From contig JAYRXX010000063.1 of assembly GCA_041917295.1 (NCBI GenBank), positions 1 through 64,000 of the forward strand: a stretch of DNA of 64,000 bases, in the 5' to 3' direction. Position 1 is the first letter of the stretch. Each line of letters begins with the position of its first letter. This document shows positions 8,166 through 16,138 of this stretch, piece after piece. A program made the position numbers and the translations under genes. The DNA is from JADKHR01 sp041917295. Lineage in GTDB: Bacteria; Elusimicrobiota; Elusimicrobia; FEN-1173. The notes under the pieces were generated by a model. The model was not told the origin of the DNA. It was given only the letters and a program-made list of their open reading frames with translations, and did no database searches.

Positions 8166-8438
8166 TTAGTGGCCGACGGGAGACTTCAACGCCATCAACA
8201 AGCACACCACCAACGCGAAAAACGCCAACCCTTCGATAAGCGCGGCGGGGATGATCATGGACGTCCGCAGGGTTCCGGCGGCTTCCGGCTGACGCGCGGT
8301 TCCTTCCAGGGCGGCGCTCGCCAAACGCGCGATGCCCGATGCCGCGGCCAACATGCACAACCCCGCGCCCAAACCCGCTCCGATGTATCCCAGCCCCAAG
8401 AAGAGCTGACTGCCTTGCATCACAGGTTGAACATCCAT
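8166..8438 (-). CDS. atpE: ATP synthase Fo subunit c
   Basis: 90 residues, two membrane hairpin helices joined by the polar loop 'EGTARQPEAAG'. The first helix has the Gly/Ala packing motif 'GLGYIGAGLGAGLCMLAA', and the second has the ion-binding glutamate in 'PAALIEGLAFFALVVCLLMA'. The residue after the glutamate is Gly and there is no downstream Tyr in the position expected for sodium-type rings, so a proton-translocating ring is more likely; this is inference from known Na+ motifs. Confidence 0.95.
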   Translation of the reverse strand: MDVQPVMQGSQLFLGLGYIGAGLGAGLCMLAAASGIARLASAALEGTARQPEAAGTLRTSMIIPAALIEGLAFFALVVCLLMALKSPVGH

Positions 8439-8480
8439 TTCGTTGTTACCTCCATGTGGTCTGACTGTGGCGAAAGCCGC

Positions 8481-9227
8481 TTAGTGGGAATGCACGGCCC
8501 CGCTGACAAAAATCGCCGACAACAGCGTAAAAATATACGCCTGCAAAAAAGCCACGAACAGTTCCAACAAAGTAATGCCCAGGGCCGCCGACACCGAAAG
8601 GGGGGCCACCCATAGCTTTCCGAACAGGAAAATCAACGCCAAGAACGCCAAAATCACAATATGACCAGCGATCATGTTGGCGAACAACCGAATGCACAAG
8701 GCAAATGTTTTTGTTAACAGGCCCAGCAGTTCGATGGGATACATGAGCGGCAACAGCCATACCGGCATGCCGTGGGGGACCAGGCTCTTAACGTAGCCCG
8801 CCACCCCGTGCGCGCGGATCCCGGCCGCGTTGATCACAAAAAATGTACACAGAGCCAAGGCCGCCGTCACGGAAATGTTTCCCGTCGGCGTGGCGCTTCC
8901 GGGAACCAAACCCACCAGATTCATGAGAAGAATGAAAAAAAACGCGGATAGAAAGTAAGGCACGTACCGGCGCCCCTCTTCGCCCAGGTTGGGGAGGACA
9001 ATTTCGTCCCGGACAAACACCACGAGGCTTTCGACGAACAACACCCACCGGTTTCGTTTTCCTTGGCGCGACATCTGGCCCGCGGCCACAAAAAGCGCGA
9101 TCGCCAACCCCGCGGCCACCCACATTACCAACAAATGTTTGGTGAACAGAAAAGACAGAGGACCCGCGCTGACGCGAGAGAAAACGTGGTCCAACAGATG
9201 GTGTTCCAGCGTGTGGACAAAGTTCAT
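8481..9227 (-). CDS. atpB: ATP synthase Fo subunit a
   Basis: 248 residues from the ATG at 9227, which overlaps the TGA of the atpI-like gene (ATGA). The longer open frame to 9341 belongs to the neighbour. The start 'MNFVHTLEHHLLDHVF' is typical of subunit a. There are five to six membrane segments; helix 4 has 'FALCIRLFANMIAGHIVI' with the essential arginine, and the last helix contains 'LELFVAFLQAYIFTLL'. Subunit a forms the ion half-channels against the c-ring. Confidence 0.96.
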   Translation of the reverse strand: MNFVHTLEHHLLDHVFSRVSAGPLSFLFTKHLLVMWVAAGLAIALFVAAGQMSRQGKRNRWVLFVESLVVFVRDEIVLPNLGEEGRRYVPYFLSAFFFILLMNLVGLVPGSATPTGNISVTAALALCTFFVINAAGIRAHGVAGYVKSLVPHGMPVWLLPLMYPIELLGLLTKTFALCIRLFANMIAGHIVILAFLALIFLFGKLWVAPLSVSAALGITLLELFVAFLQAYIFTLLSAIFVSGAVHSH

Positions 9228-9607
9228 TGGGGCAACCTGTTTTGCCTCCCGATAAAGTAGACCTCGATCAACGACAGCCCCGCCAACGACCCCGCCGCCG
9301 ACAAAGCAAACGGCGTGACCGCGATTGGATCCATCCGCCAAACCACCGCGATCCCCCCCGCCAAACCGACCAAACGCCCGAACATTCCGCCCAGAAACGC
9401 GCTAAAAAAAACGCTGTTCGACCGCCGCAAGGCCCACGACAATGTCCAGTAGCTGGGCAACGCCAAGGCCAACGCCAGACCCACTCCCCCCCGCGCGGGG
9501 CCCGCCGACGAAAGCAGGCCCATACCGCCGATCGCCGCCAACGCCGCCGCCCCCAACGCCCCGGAAGCCCTGCCCCGCAGAATCCAAAGATCTCGCCGGG
9601 AGTACAC
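9224..9607 (-). CDS. AtpI-like membrane protein
   Basis: About 127 residues from a GTG at 9607 just after the stop of the atpZ-like gene; the longer frame to 9790 would overlap that gene entirely. It shows four hydrophobic segments ('ALGAAALAAIGGMGLLSS', 'GVGLALALALPSYWTL', 'FFSAFLGGMFGRLVGLAGGIAVV', 'PFALSAAGSLAGLSLIEVYF'), as in AtpI/uncI proteins, which assist c-ring assembly or Mg2+ supply in some bacteria. Sequence similarity is weak by eye and the call rests mainly on topology and position ahead of atpB. Confidence 0.65.
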   Translation of the reverse strand: MYSRRDLWILRGRASGALGAAALAAIGGMGLLSSAGPARGGVGLALALALPSYWTLSWALRRSNSVFFSAFLGGMFGRLVGLAGGIAVVWRMDPIAVTPFALSAAGSLAGLSLIEVYFIGRQNRLPQ

Positions 9608-9608
9608 C

Positions 9609-9803
9609 TTACCGATCCCGAAAAAATGGTTTAAGAAAACTGTACATTCCGATGACCAACCCCGCCGCGCCCCCGACCAACAGGCCCCAGGGGCCCGAGT
9701 TCCACCGGACGTCGGCCCGGTGACCGACATAAAGCCCCGCCAACACGGCGACGGCCAACTGGGTTCCGCCCATCGCCGACTCAAATCCATTTGAGCGCCC
9801 CAT
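9609..9803 (-). CDS. AtpZ-like small membrane protein, first gene of the ATP synthase operon
   Basis: 64 residues with two hydrophobic segments ('GGTQLAVAVLAGLYVGHRADV' and 'GPWGLLVGGAAGLVIGMYSFL') separated by a short polar turn, the usual layout of the AtpZ/AtpQ accessory protein found at the head of many atp operons. A strong AGGAGG lies 7 bases before the ATG, and a promoter is visible at 9836-9865. It is directly followed by the atpI-like gene. Confidence 0.75.
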   Translation of the reverse strand: MGRSNGFESAMGGTQLAVAVLAGLYVGHRADVRWNSGPWGLLVGGAAGLVIGMYSFLKPFFRDR

Positions 9804-9835
9804 GGCAGGCCTCCTGGCTGATCGTCTGAACGAGA

Positions 9836-9865
9836 AGTCTACTAAAGCCGGGGATCCGCTGTCAA
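9836..9865 (-). promoter_or_regulatory. Predicted promoter of the ATP synthase operon
   Basis: On the minus strand a perfect TTGACA (9865-9860) is followed after 18 bases by TAGACT (9841-9836). The expected start is about 25 bases upstream of the AtpZ ATG, and the Shine-Dalgarno AGGAGG fits in this short leader. No operator is evident. Confidence 0.6.
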
Positions 9866-9924
9866 AAAAATTAAAACGGAACTGGAAAAATTCTTATCCT
9901 TATGGTAAATAATGGATCGACACC

Positions 9925-10269
9925 ATGAAACCAAAGGCCTCAAAAAGAAAAACGTCCACGCGCAAAAGCGGCGGCGAACGGCGAAAAGTGGAGCGGCGCA
10001 AGGCCCCGCGCCGACTGAGAAAGACCGTCTCGGTCCCCGCTCGCCGAGTGAAAAAAAACCGCCGTTCAGCGGCCCGCCGAGGCGGCGTGCGGCGATCCAG
10101 CGACACCTATTTCGGAAAAATCGACGAGTTTAAAAAACAGGACGTTCTGCCGCCCTTGGAAGAAGAGGTGATTACCGAGGGTCTTGAAACCGTTTCCGGT
10201 GACGAGCCGCCCGCCAACGAGCCAGAACCCGATCCCACAGATCCGGCCCCAGAATCAGAAAATAATTAA
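9925..10269 (+). CDS. Small hypothetical protein with basic N-half and acidic tail
   Basis: 114 residues. The first 55 are extremely basic (runs such as 'RRKVERRKAPRRLRK'), the middle has 'RRSSDTYFGKIDEFKK', and the last 40 are acidic and Pro-rich ('EPEPDPTDPAPESE'). No family is recognised. The basic half could bind nucleic acid. Its 3' end overlaps the convergent rhomboid-like gene by about 98 bases, so one of the two may be shorter than shown or the overlap is real. The Shine-Dalgarno is weak. Confidence 0.5.
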   Translation: MKPKASKRKTSTRKSGGERRKVERRKAPRRLRKTVSVPARRVKKNRRSAARRGGVRRSSDTYFGKIDEFKKQDVLPPLEEEVITEGLETVSGDEPPANEPEPDPTDPAPESENN

Positions 10270-10837
10270 CCAACCCCGCCACCACCGTCAGCCGGGTCAA
10301 GGTTCCGCCCGTTAACAACGCCCATCCCAAAGAAGCCCCGGTCACATACCCGAGCCATTTCACTTTCACCGGCAACAAGAAAAACAAAAGCACTTCCACG
10401 TCTGGGAACAAGGTGGCGAACGCCAAGAACAAACTCGCTTGGAGATACCCGTTGGTCACCACGCCGTGCAGGGGCAACAGGCCCACCAGCGCCGTGGCGG
10501 CCACGCCCGCTAAAAAATAAACCGTGAACCGAAACGACCCCCACGCCTCGTCCAACGCGGTCACCATGGTGTGCAAAAACATAAACCACACCACCATCAT
10601 CAGGACGCCCAACGGCGACAACGAGGCGGCCGCCCCGTCGGACACAAACGGCGGCACAAAAACGAACGTCACCAACCGCCACCATTGGCCGGCGCGCAGC
10701 GCGTCGTTGGACAAGTTCAGCAAATCAATCAGGCCCGGTTGGAACGCGTTAAATAAAAACACCAGGGCGTTGGACAAAACAATTATGAGGGGCAACCCCT
10801 CAATACCGGAACCGTCACGGAGGCGAAAACGTGTCAT
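10172..10837 (-). CDS. Rhomboid-like membrane protein without visible catalytic residues
   Basis: 221 residues with about six membrane segments. 'RAGQWWRLVTFVFVPP' matches the 'GQ.WRLvT..F.P' element at the start of rhomboid folds, and 'FATLFPDVEVLLFFLLPVKVKWLG' matches the segment before the last helices. The GxSG serine motif is replaced ('TNGYLQA') and the usual AH.GG histidine helix reads 'GASLGWALL', so it looks like a non-protease rhomboid-like protein. It is 76 bases downstream of the cold-shock gene, separated from it by a strong hairpin. Confidence 0.65.
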   Translation of the reverse strand: MTRFRLRDGSGIEGLPLIIVLSNALVFLFNAFQPGLIDLLNLSNDALRAGQWWRLVTFVFVPPFVSDGAAASLSPLGVLMMVVWFMFLHTMVTALDEAWGSFRFTVYFLAGVAATALVGLLPLHGVVTNGYLQASLFLAFATLFPDVEVLLFFLLPVKVKWLGYVTGASLGWALLTGGTLTRLTVVAGLVNYFLILGPDLWDRVLARWRAARHRKRFQDPR

Positions 10838-10859
10838 GGAATACCTGGAGAGAGAACGT

Positions 10860-10908
10860 CGCCGGCGGATTCCGCCCTCCCTCGCGGGAAGGACGGAATC
10901 CCCGGCGG
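10860..10908 (-). terminator. Long hairpin downstream of the cold-shock gene
   Basis: Two arms of about 20 bases (GCCGGCGGATTCCG and CGGAATCCCCGGC at their cores) pair with a few mismatches around a TCGC-type loop. It lies immediately after the stop of the cold-shock gene on the minus strand and is followed by pyrimidines (TTCTCTCTCC) and not by a clear U run. It is probably a terminator or an RNA-stabilising 3' hairpin. Confidence 0.5.
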
Positions 10909-10913
10909 ACGAA

Positions 10914-11138
10914 TCAAGCGGCGGGAGCGGGTTTCGGCTCGGGTTTGACGTTGGCGGCGGCGGGGCCTTTGGGGCCCTGGGTCACCTCAAATTCAACACC
11001 TTGACCATCCACCAGCACTTTGTCTTTGCCTTTCGCCTGAATGGCCGAATGGTGAACAAACACTTCCGGGCTACCGTCCTCGGGAACCAAGAACCCGTAA
11101 CCTTTCACCCGATTGTACCACTTCACTTTACCCTTCAT
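10914..11138 (-). CDS. Cold-shock domain protein (CspA family)
   Basis: 74 residues from the ATG at 11138, preceded by GGGAGG; the frame extends 19 codons upstream without family resemblance. RNP1 'VKGYGFLVPED' and RNP2 'VFVHHSAI' are present, and 'KVLVDGQGVEFEVTQGPKGPAAANV' is typical of Csp proteins (in parts). The C-terminus adds a short Pro/Ala-Lys tail ('KPEPKPAPAA'). It is a single-stranded nucleic acid binding protein. Phe of RNP1 is partly replaced (VKGYGFL instead of KGFGFI), which still suits stacking. Confidence 0.93.
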   Translation of the reverse strand: MKGKVKWYNRVKGYGFLVPEDGSPEVFVHHSAIQAKGKDKVLVDGQGVEFEVTQGPKGPAAANVKPEPKPAPAA

Positions 11139-11188
11139 AGAGACCTCCCGTTGATCTTGAGACAGCCGCTTTACCCCAAAACCGGACC

Positions 11189-11201
11189 GGGGCAACGCCC
11201 C
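11189..11201 (-). terminator. Short GC hairpin after folD
   Basis: On the minus strand GGGGC-GTT-GCCCC forms a perfect 5-bp stem 3 bases after the folD stop, ahead of the cold-shock gene. No U tract follows, so termination is only possible. Confidence 0.3.
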
Positions 11202-11204
11202 CTA

Positions 11205-12074
11205 TCATAACTGTTTTTCGGCCGCTTGCACCGTATTTTGAAGAAGCATCGCCACAGTCATGGGCCCCACGCCGCCCGGCACCGGCGTGATCGCCCCGGC
11301 CACGTCCTGGGCGGCCGAAAAATCCACGTCGCCAAATAGCCCTTCGGGCGTGCGGTTCATGCCCACATCCACCACCACGGCGCCGCGCTTGATCCATTCC
11401 CGCTTGATAAATTTCGGCGATCCGATGGCCGCCACCAACAGGTCCGCCTGACGGCAGACCTCGTCCAATTTGTCCGTCCGGGAATGGGCCAGCGTGACCG
11501 TGGCGTCGGCCGCCAGCAACATAAACCCCAACGGTTTGCCCACCAAACTGGACCGTCCCACCACCACCGCCTTGCGCCAGGCAATGGGAATTTCATTTTG
11601 GCGTAGCAGTTCCATCACCCCCGCCGGCGTGCACGGCAAAGGCACCCCGCTGGCCAGAACATCTTTCCAGGATTTCAACTGCATCCATCGGCCCTGGTTT
11701 GAAGGGTGAAGGCCATCGGCGTCTTTGGCTGGGTCCAACGCCATCAGCACCGCTTCTGGGTTCAAATGCTTGGGCAACGGCAACTGCACGATGATGCCGT
11801 GCACCCGCGGGTCCCGATTGAGCCGCTGAACCTGATCCACCAACTCTTTTTGAGAAATGGACGCCGGCAACGGCACATGGATCGACGCCATGCCGGCCGC
11901 TTCGCACTTTTTTATTTTCTGACCCACATACACATGGGAGGCCGGGTCGTCGCCCACCAACACCGTGGCCAACCCTGGCTGAAGCCCCCGTTCCACAAGC
12001 GACTTGGTTCGCCGAGTCACCTCCGCCAACACGGTGGCCGCGGCGGCTTTTCCATCCAACAATTTAAGCGACAT
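11205..12074 (-). CDS. folD: Bifunctional methylenetetrahydrofolate dehydrogenase / cyclohydrolase
   Basis: 289 residues, standard length. The family signatures are all visible: 'SHVYVGQKIKKCEAAGM' with the catalytic lysine, 'GIIVQLPLPKH', 'PCTPAGVMELL', the NADP-binding 'VVVGRSSLVGKPLGFML' and 'PVPGGVGPMTVAMLL'. It interconverts 5,10-methylene-, methenyl- and 10-formyl-tetrahydrofolate in the cytoplasm. It lies 35 bases downstream of the lipid-kinase-like gene on the same strand. Confidence 0.97.
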   Translation of the reverse strand: MSLKLLDGKAAAATVLAEVTRRTKSLVERGLQPGLATVLVGDDPASHVYVGQKIKKCEAAGMASIHVPLPASISQKELVDQVQRLNRDPRVHGIIVQLPLPKHLNPEAVLMALDPAKDADGLHPSNQGRWMQLKSWKDVLASGVPLPCTPAGVMELLRQNEIPIAWRKAVVVGRSSLVGKPLGFMLLAADATVTLAHSRTDKLDEVCRQADLLVAAIGSPKFIKREWIKRGAVVVDVGMNRTPEGLFGDVDFSAAQDVAGAITPVPGGVGPMTVAMLLQNTVQAAEKQL

Positions 12075-12109
12075 AAACCCTCCTTATAAAACTCAAGACT
12101 GCGCCCCCT

Positions 12110-12994
12110 TCACTGAATCACCCACAGTTTGACTTTTTCCGGCAAAACGCGAAACGTCACCTGGCGCGCCGGTTTGACCGGCGGGGGCTCTCCGTCGGCT
12201 TGGGGCCAAACGGGAACGTCGGTTTCCATGGACAGGTGGGTGGCGGTGACTTTGGTGATTTTGTTGTCGAACAGCGAGCGGCCCCACCGCCCGCGCAACA
12301 GCCGCGCGGCCAAACGCAGTTTGTTCCGGACCGGCACCAAATAAAACCGCAACCGGCCCTCTTCCGGAGAAATCGTCGGCTCAAAAAAGAGCCCGCCCGA
12401 AAAATACGGAGCCAACGCCGCAATCGTGAAATAGTACCGCCCTTCCAAACGTCCCTGATCCCACTGGGCTTGAACACCGATGGGGTCGAACGAAAACAAC
12501 ACGCGCCACGGCGGGTCTTTTCGCTCAAAAGAAGAGCGGGGCCGGCCGAACCCGGCGTTGTTGATGAAAACATCTTCCCCGTCCACTTTGTCCGACCGGG
12601 GCGAACTTTTCCAGGCCATGTGGGCCAGGGACAACTCGGCCAACCGGCCCTGGGGCCGAGCGGATTCCCATCGGCCCCAACATTCTTTCGATAAGCCATA
12701 CTGGCGCGCCAAATCGTTGCATGTGCCGGCCGGGACCAACGCCAGTTCCATGCGGTCCAGGGCCTTTCTTTGCCACAACCCTTTGACCACGCGATGAAGC
12801 GTACCATCGCCGCCCCACACCACCAGCCGGGTCACGTTCACCTTCAACGCCCAGTCCAAGAGGGTTTCCGTGTGGTTCGGATGTTGCCGGGTGATCCGCG
12901 CCCATTGGGAGAGGTCTTTGCCGAAGGACGTCAACGCGCTCACCCAGGGGGTTTGGCGGAGGGACGGATTCATTAAGTGGAAAACGTTAGGCAT
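12110..12994 (-). CDS. Diacylglycerol/sphingosine kinase-like (DAGK catalytic domain) protein
   Basis: About 294 residues (ATG at 12994, or 13003 three codons earlier). 'LVVWGGDGTLHRVVKGL' is the nucleotide-binding GGDGT motif of the DAGK/YegS/NAD-kinase superfamily, followed by 'LVPAGTCNDLARQYG', the PxGTxNDxAR motif, and 'FINNAGFGRP'. The C-terminal beta-rich half ('GRYYFTIAALAPYFSGG') fits the YegS fold. The substrate lipid cannot be deduced. Divergent from typA; the 75-base space holds the typA promoter. Confidence 0.85.
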   Translation of the reverse strand: MPNVFHLMNPSLRQTPWVSALTSFGKDLSQWARITRQHPNHTETLLDWALKVNVTRLVVWGGDGTLHRVVKGLWQRKALDRMELALVPAGTCNDLARQYGLSKECWGRWESARPQGRLAELSLAHMAWKSSPRSDKVDGEDVFINNAGFGRPRSSFERKDPPWRVLFSFDPIGVQAQWDQGRLEGRYYFTIAALAPYFSGGLFFEPTISPEEGRLRFYLVPVRNKLRLAARLLRGRWGRSLFDNKITKVTATHLSMETDVPVWPQADGEPPPVKPARQVTFRVLPEKVKLWVIQ

Positions 12995-13028
12995 CGCAAA
13001 CACTATTTAAGCATGTACGGGCCGTTTG

Positions 13029-13037
13029 TGGTATAAT
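13029..13037 (+). promoter_or_regulatory. Extended -10 promoter of typA
   Basis: TGGTATAAT is a perfect extended -10 element (TG-N-TATAAT). No good -35 is seen (TTAAGC at 13007-13012 is poorly spaced), as expected for extended -10 promoters. The predicted leader is about 35 bases. Confidence 0.6.
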
Positions 13038-13077
13038 TCCTCATCCAAATTCCGCTGACTCCCTCTCTAAGGACAAT

Positions 13078-14940
13078 ATGACACTCATTAAAAAGAACGA
13101 CTTGTTGCGCCGCGCCGATGTTCGAAACATAGCCATCATTGCCCACGTGGACCACGGCAAGACCACGTTGGTGGACGCCATGTTTCGCCAAACCGGCGAA
13201 TTCAAGGTCAAAGCCGACCAAGCCCAAGAGTGCCTGATGGACTCAAACCCCCAGGAACGGGAACGGGGCATCACCATTTTGGCCAAATGCACCTCTGTTC
13301 AGGTGGGTCCCACCCGCATCAATATTGTGGACACACCCGGCCACGCGGATTTCGGAAGCGAGGTGGAACGCATTTTAACCATGGTGGACGGCGTGATTTT
13401 GCTGATCGACGCGCTCGATGGGCCCATGCCACAAACACGGTTTGTGTTACGGAAATCCCTGGAACTGGGTTTAAAACCCATTGTCGTGGTCAACAAAGTC
13501 GACCGCCCCTTCGCCGACCCGCCCCGGGCGCTCAACGCCACGTTCGACCTGTTTGTGGATTTGGACGCCAACGACGAGCAGTTGGATTTTCCCATTTTAT
13601 ACGCTTCCGGGAAAAACGGCTGGGCATCGGAAGACTTGCATGTTGCGTCCACCACGCTTCAGCCTTTGTTCGACGTGATTGTGCGCCACGTGCCCGGCCC
13701 GGTGGCCGACCCCGACGCGCCCTTGCAAATGCTGACCACGATGGTCGATTACAACAGTTATGTGGGACGCATCGCCATCGGACGCATCCACGCCGGCCGC
13801 GTGGAACGCAACCAAAACGTGACGCTCATGAAACAGGACGGCCGGAACCTTTCGGCTCGTGTCATGAAACTCTATGGCTTCTTCGGCCTGGAACGGCGAG
13901 AAATTGCTTCCGCCCAAGCCGGAGACATCGTGGCCGTGGCCGGCATGGAAGAAGCCCGGGTGGGCGACACCGTGGCGGCGGAGGAAAATCCCGTGGCGCT
14001 TCCCCCGCTTAAAATCGACGAGCCCACCTTGTCCATGGAATTCATGGTCAACGACAGCCCCTTTTCCGGACGGGAAGGCAAATTCTTAACGTCGCGCCAC
14101 CTGCGGGAACGGTTGGAACAGGAAATGAAAACCAACGTGGGGTTGCGCGTGGAAGAAATGGCCCTGAACGTGTTCAAAGTGTCCGGCCGCGGCGAACTGC
14201 ATTTGTCGGTCTTAATTGAAACCATGCGGCGGGAAGGATTTGAGCTGGCGGTGTCGCGTCCTCAAGTGATTCTAAAAGAAGAAAACGGCCAGGTTCTGGA
14301 ACCGGCGGAATACTTGATCATCGACGTGGAACAATCCTACCAAGGCGCGATCATGGAAAATTTGGGCAAGCGCGGGTTGGACATTAAAAACATGCACGTG
14401 GACCACCACAATCGATTGCGGTTGGAAGGGGTGATCACGGCGCGGTCGTTGATCGGCTTTAAAGCGGAACTGTTGGCGCTCACCAAAGGCAACGGGCTGA
14501 TGCACCACAGTTTCCACGGATACGTTCCCCGCGCCGCGGCGCCGGCGCGCCGGGCATCGGGGGTTTTGGTGGCCAAAGAAAGCGGGCTTGCCACGTCGTA
14601 CGCGTTGCAAAGTTTGCAAGAACGGTTAGTGCTGTTTGTGGCCCCGCAAATGGACATTTACGCCGGCATGATCGTGGGCCAAAATTCCCGGGAAAACGAC
14701 ATGGTGGTCAACCCCTGCAAACGCAAAGCCCTCACCAACATGCGGGCCGCGGGGTCCGACGACCTTGTTCAACTGACGCCGCCGCGGGTGTTTACCTTGG
14801 AACAGGCCATCGCCTACATCGAAGACGACGAATTGGCGGAAATCACCCCCAAAACCATTCGCCTGCGCAAAAAAGAACTGGACCACAGCCTTCGGCGAAA
14901 AAACGAAAAACGCGAGGAAGATTTGGAGGAGTCCCGATGA
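13078..14940 (+). CDS. typA: Ribosome-associated GTPase TypA/BipA
   Basis: 620 residues. G1 'AHVDHGKTTLVDAM', switch region 'ERERGITILAK', G3 'VDTPGHADFGSEVE' and G4 'VVNKVDRP' are all present, then an EF-G-like domain II, 'GRGELHLSVLIETMRREGFEL' (domain III) and the BipA-specific C-terminal region with 'GLMHHSFHGYVP' and 'ALTNMRAAGSDD'. It acts on the 50S ribosome under stress or cold. AAGGA lies 6 bases before the ATG. Its stop overlaps the fabV start (ATGA). Confidence 0.97.
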   Translation: MTLIKKNDLLRRADVRNIAIIAHVDHGKTTLVDAMFRQTGEFKVKADQAQECLMDSNPQERERGITILAKCTSVQVGPTRINIVDTPGHADFGSEVERILTMVDGVILLIDALDGPMPQTRFVLRKSLELGLKPIVVVNKVDRPFADPPRALNATFDLFVDLDANDEQLDFPILYASGKNGWASEDLHVASTTLQPLFDVIVRHVPGPVADPDAPLQMLTTMVDYNSYVGRIAIGRIHAGRVERNQNVTLMKQDGRNLSARVMKLYGFFGLERREIASAQAGDIVAVAGMEEARVGDTVAAEENPVALPPLKIDEPTLSMEFMVNDSPFSGREGKFLTSRHLRERLEQEMKTNVGLRVEEMALNVFKVSGRGELHLSVLIETMRREGFELAVSRPQVILKEENGQVLEPAEYLIIDVEQSYQGAIMENLGKRGLDIKNMHVDHHNRLRLEGVITARSLIGFKAELLALTKGNGLMHHSFHGYVPRAAAPARRASGVLVAKESGLATSYALQSLQERLVLFVAPQMDIYAGMIVGQNSRENDMVVNPCKRKALTNMRAAGSDDLVQLTPPRVFTLEQAIAYIEDDELAEITPKTIRLRKKELDHSLRRKNEKREEDLEESR

Positions 14941-16136
14941 TCATTCGACCGCAATCGAAAGGGTTCATCTGCCTGACGGCCCATCCGGAGGGATGCGCCA
15001 AGAATGTGGAATCCCAAATTCGCGCGGCCCGGGCCATGCCCCGGGGAGCGGGTCCGAAAACCGCGTTGGTGATCGGGGCGTCCACCGGATACGGGTTGGC
15101 GAGCCGCATTGTGGCCGGGTTCGGATACGGCGCGACCACCGTGGGTGTCTCGTATGAAAAACCCGCGGATGAGCGGCGCACCGCTTCGCCGGGCTGGTAT
15201 AACACCGCGGCGTTTGAACGGGCCGCCGACGGAGCGGGTCTCAAGGCCTGGAGCTTTAACGGCGACGCCTATTCGCACGCGATGAAACAGGACGTGATCG
15301 CCCGATTAAAATCAACAGGGCCGGTGGACTTGGTGGTGTACAGCCTGGCCTCGCCGCGACGAACCCATCCGGACACGGGGGAGGTATTTACGTCCGTTCT
15401 AAAACCCATTTTGCGGCCTTATTCGTCCAAAACCGTCAACTTTCAAACCGGGGTCTTGTCGGACGTCACCTTGGCGCCGGCCACGTCGGAAGAAATAAAT
15501 CACACCGTGGCGGTCATGGGCGGCGAGGATTGGGCCCTGTGGATTGACGCGCTGGAAAAAGCCGACCTTTTGGCTCCGGGCGCTCTGACGGTCGCTTATT
15601 CTTACGCGGGCCCGGCCCTCACAGAACCCATATACCGGGGAGGCACCATCGGCCGCGCCAAAGATCACCTGGAAGCCACCGCCCTTCGACTCAACGACCG
15701 CCTGGCGCGAACCGGCGGGCGAGCGGTTGTGTCGGTCAACAAGGCGTTGGTGACCCAAGCCAGTTCCGCCATTCCCGTCATGCCGCTTTACATCTCGATT
15801 TTATACAAGACCATGAAGGCAAAGGGGTTTCACGAAGGATGCATTGAACAGGCCGTGCGCTTATTTTCCGATCATCTCTACGCCAAGTCTTCCCCTTCCA
15901 CCGATGACATGAAACGGATCCGCATCGACGATTGGGAAATGCGCCCGGACGTCCAGGCCGAGGTCGCCTTGGCCTGGGACCGGGTGACCGGCCGCACCCT
16001 GGATCGGTACGCCGACCTGGCGGGGTACCGGGAAGACTTTTTTAAACTGTTTGGGTTTGGCTGGCCCGGGGTGGACGAATCGGCCGACGTGGATCCCCAG
16101 GTTCCCATCCCCTCGCTGGATTTCCAACCGGCATAA
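14937..16136 (+). CDS. fabV: Trans-2-enoyl-[ACP/CoA] reductase, FabV type
   Basis: 399 residues, standard FabV length. It opens 'MIIRPQSKGFICLTAHPEGC', has an NAD-binding 'ALVIGASTGYGLASRI' and 'LVVYSLASPRR', and the FabV active-site pattern Y-x8-K in 'IYRGGTIGRAK'. It reduces enoyl-ACP in the last step of each fatty-acid elongation cycle and is naturally insensitive to triclosan in characterised members. Translationally coupled to typA. It ends 3 bases from the convergent zinc-finger gene. Confidence 0.96.
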   Translation: MIIRPQSKGFICLTAHPEGCAKNVESQIRAARAMPRGAGPKTALVIGASTGYGLASRIVAGFGYGATTVGVSYEKPADERRTASPGWYNTAAFERAADGAGLKAWSFNGDAYSHAMKQDVIARLKSTGPVDLVVYSLASPRRTHPDTGEVFTSVLKPILRPYSSKTVNFQTGVLSDVTLAPATSEEINHTVAVMGGEDWALWIDALEKADLLAPGALTVAYSYAGPALTEPIYRGGTIGRAKDHLEATALRLNDRLARTGGRAVVSVNKALVTQASSAIPVMPLYISILYKTMKAKGFHEGCIEQAVRLFSDHLYAKSSPSTDDMKRIRIDDWEMRPDVQAEVALAWDRVTGRTLDRYADLAGYREDFFKLFGFGWPGVDESADVDPQVPIPSLDFQPA

Positions 16137-16138
16137 AG

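Noticed and set aside
9224..9341. Upstream extension of atpB to 9341
   Set aside because: The extension overlaps the atpI-like gene in another frame; the ATG at 9227 gives the family-typical N-terminus and an ATGA junction.
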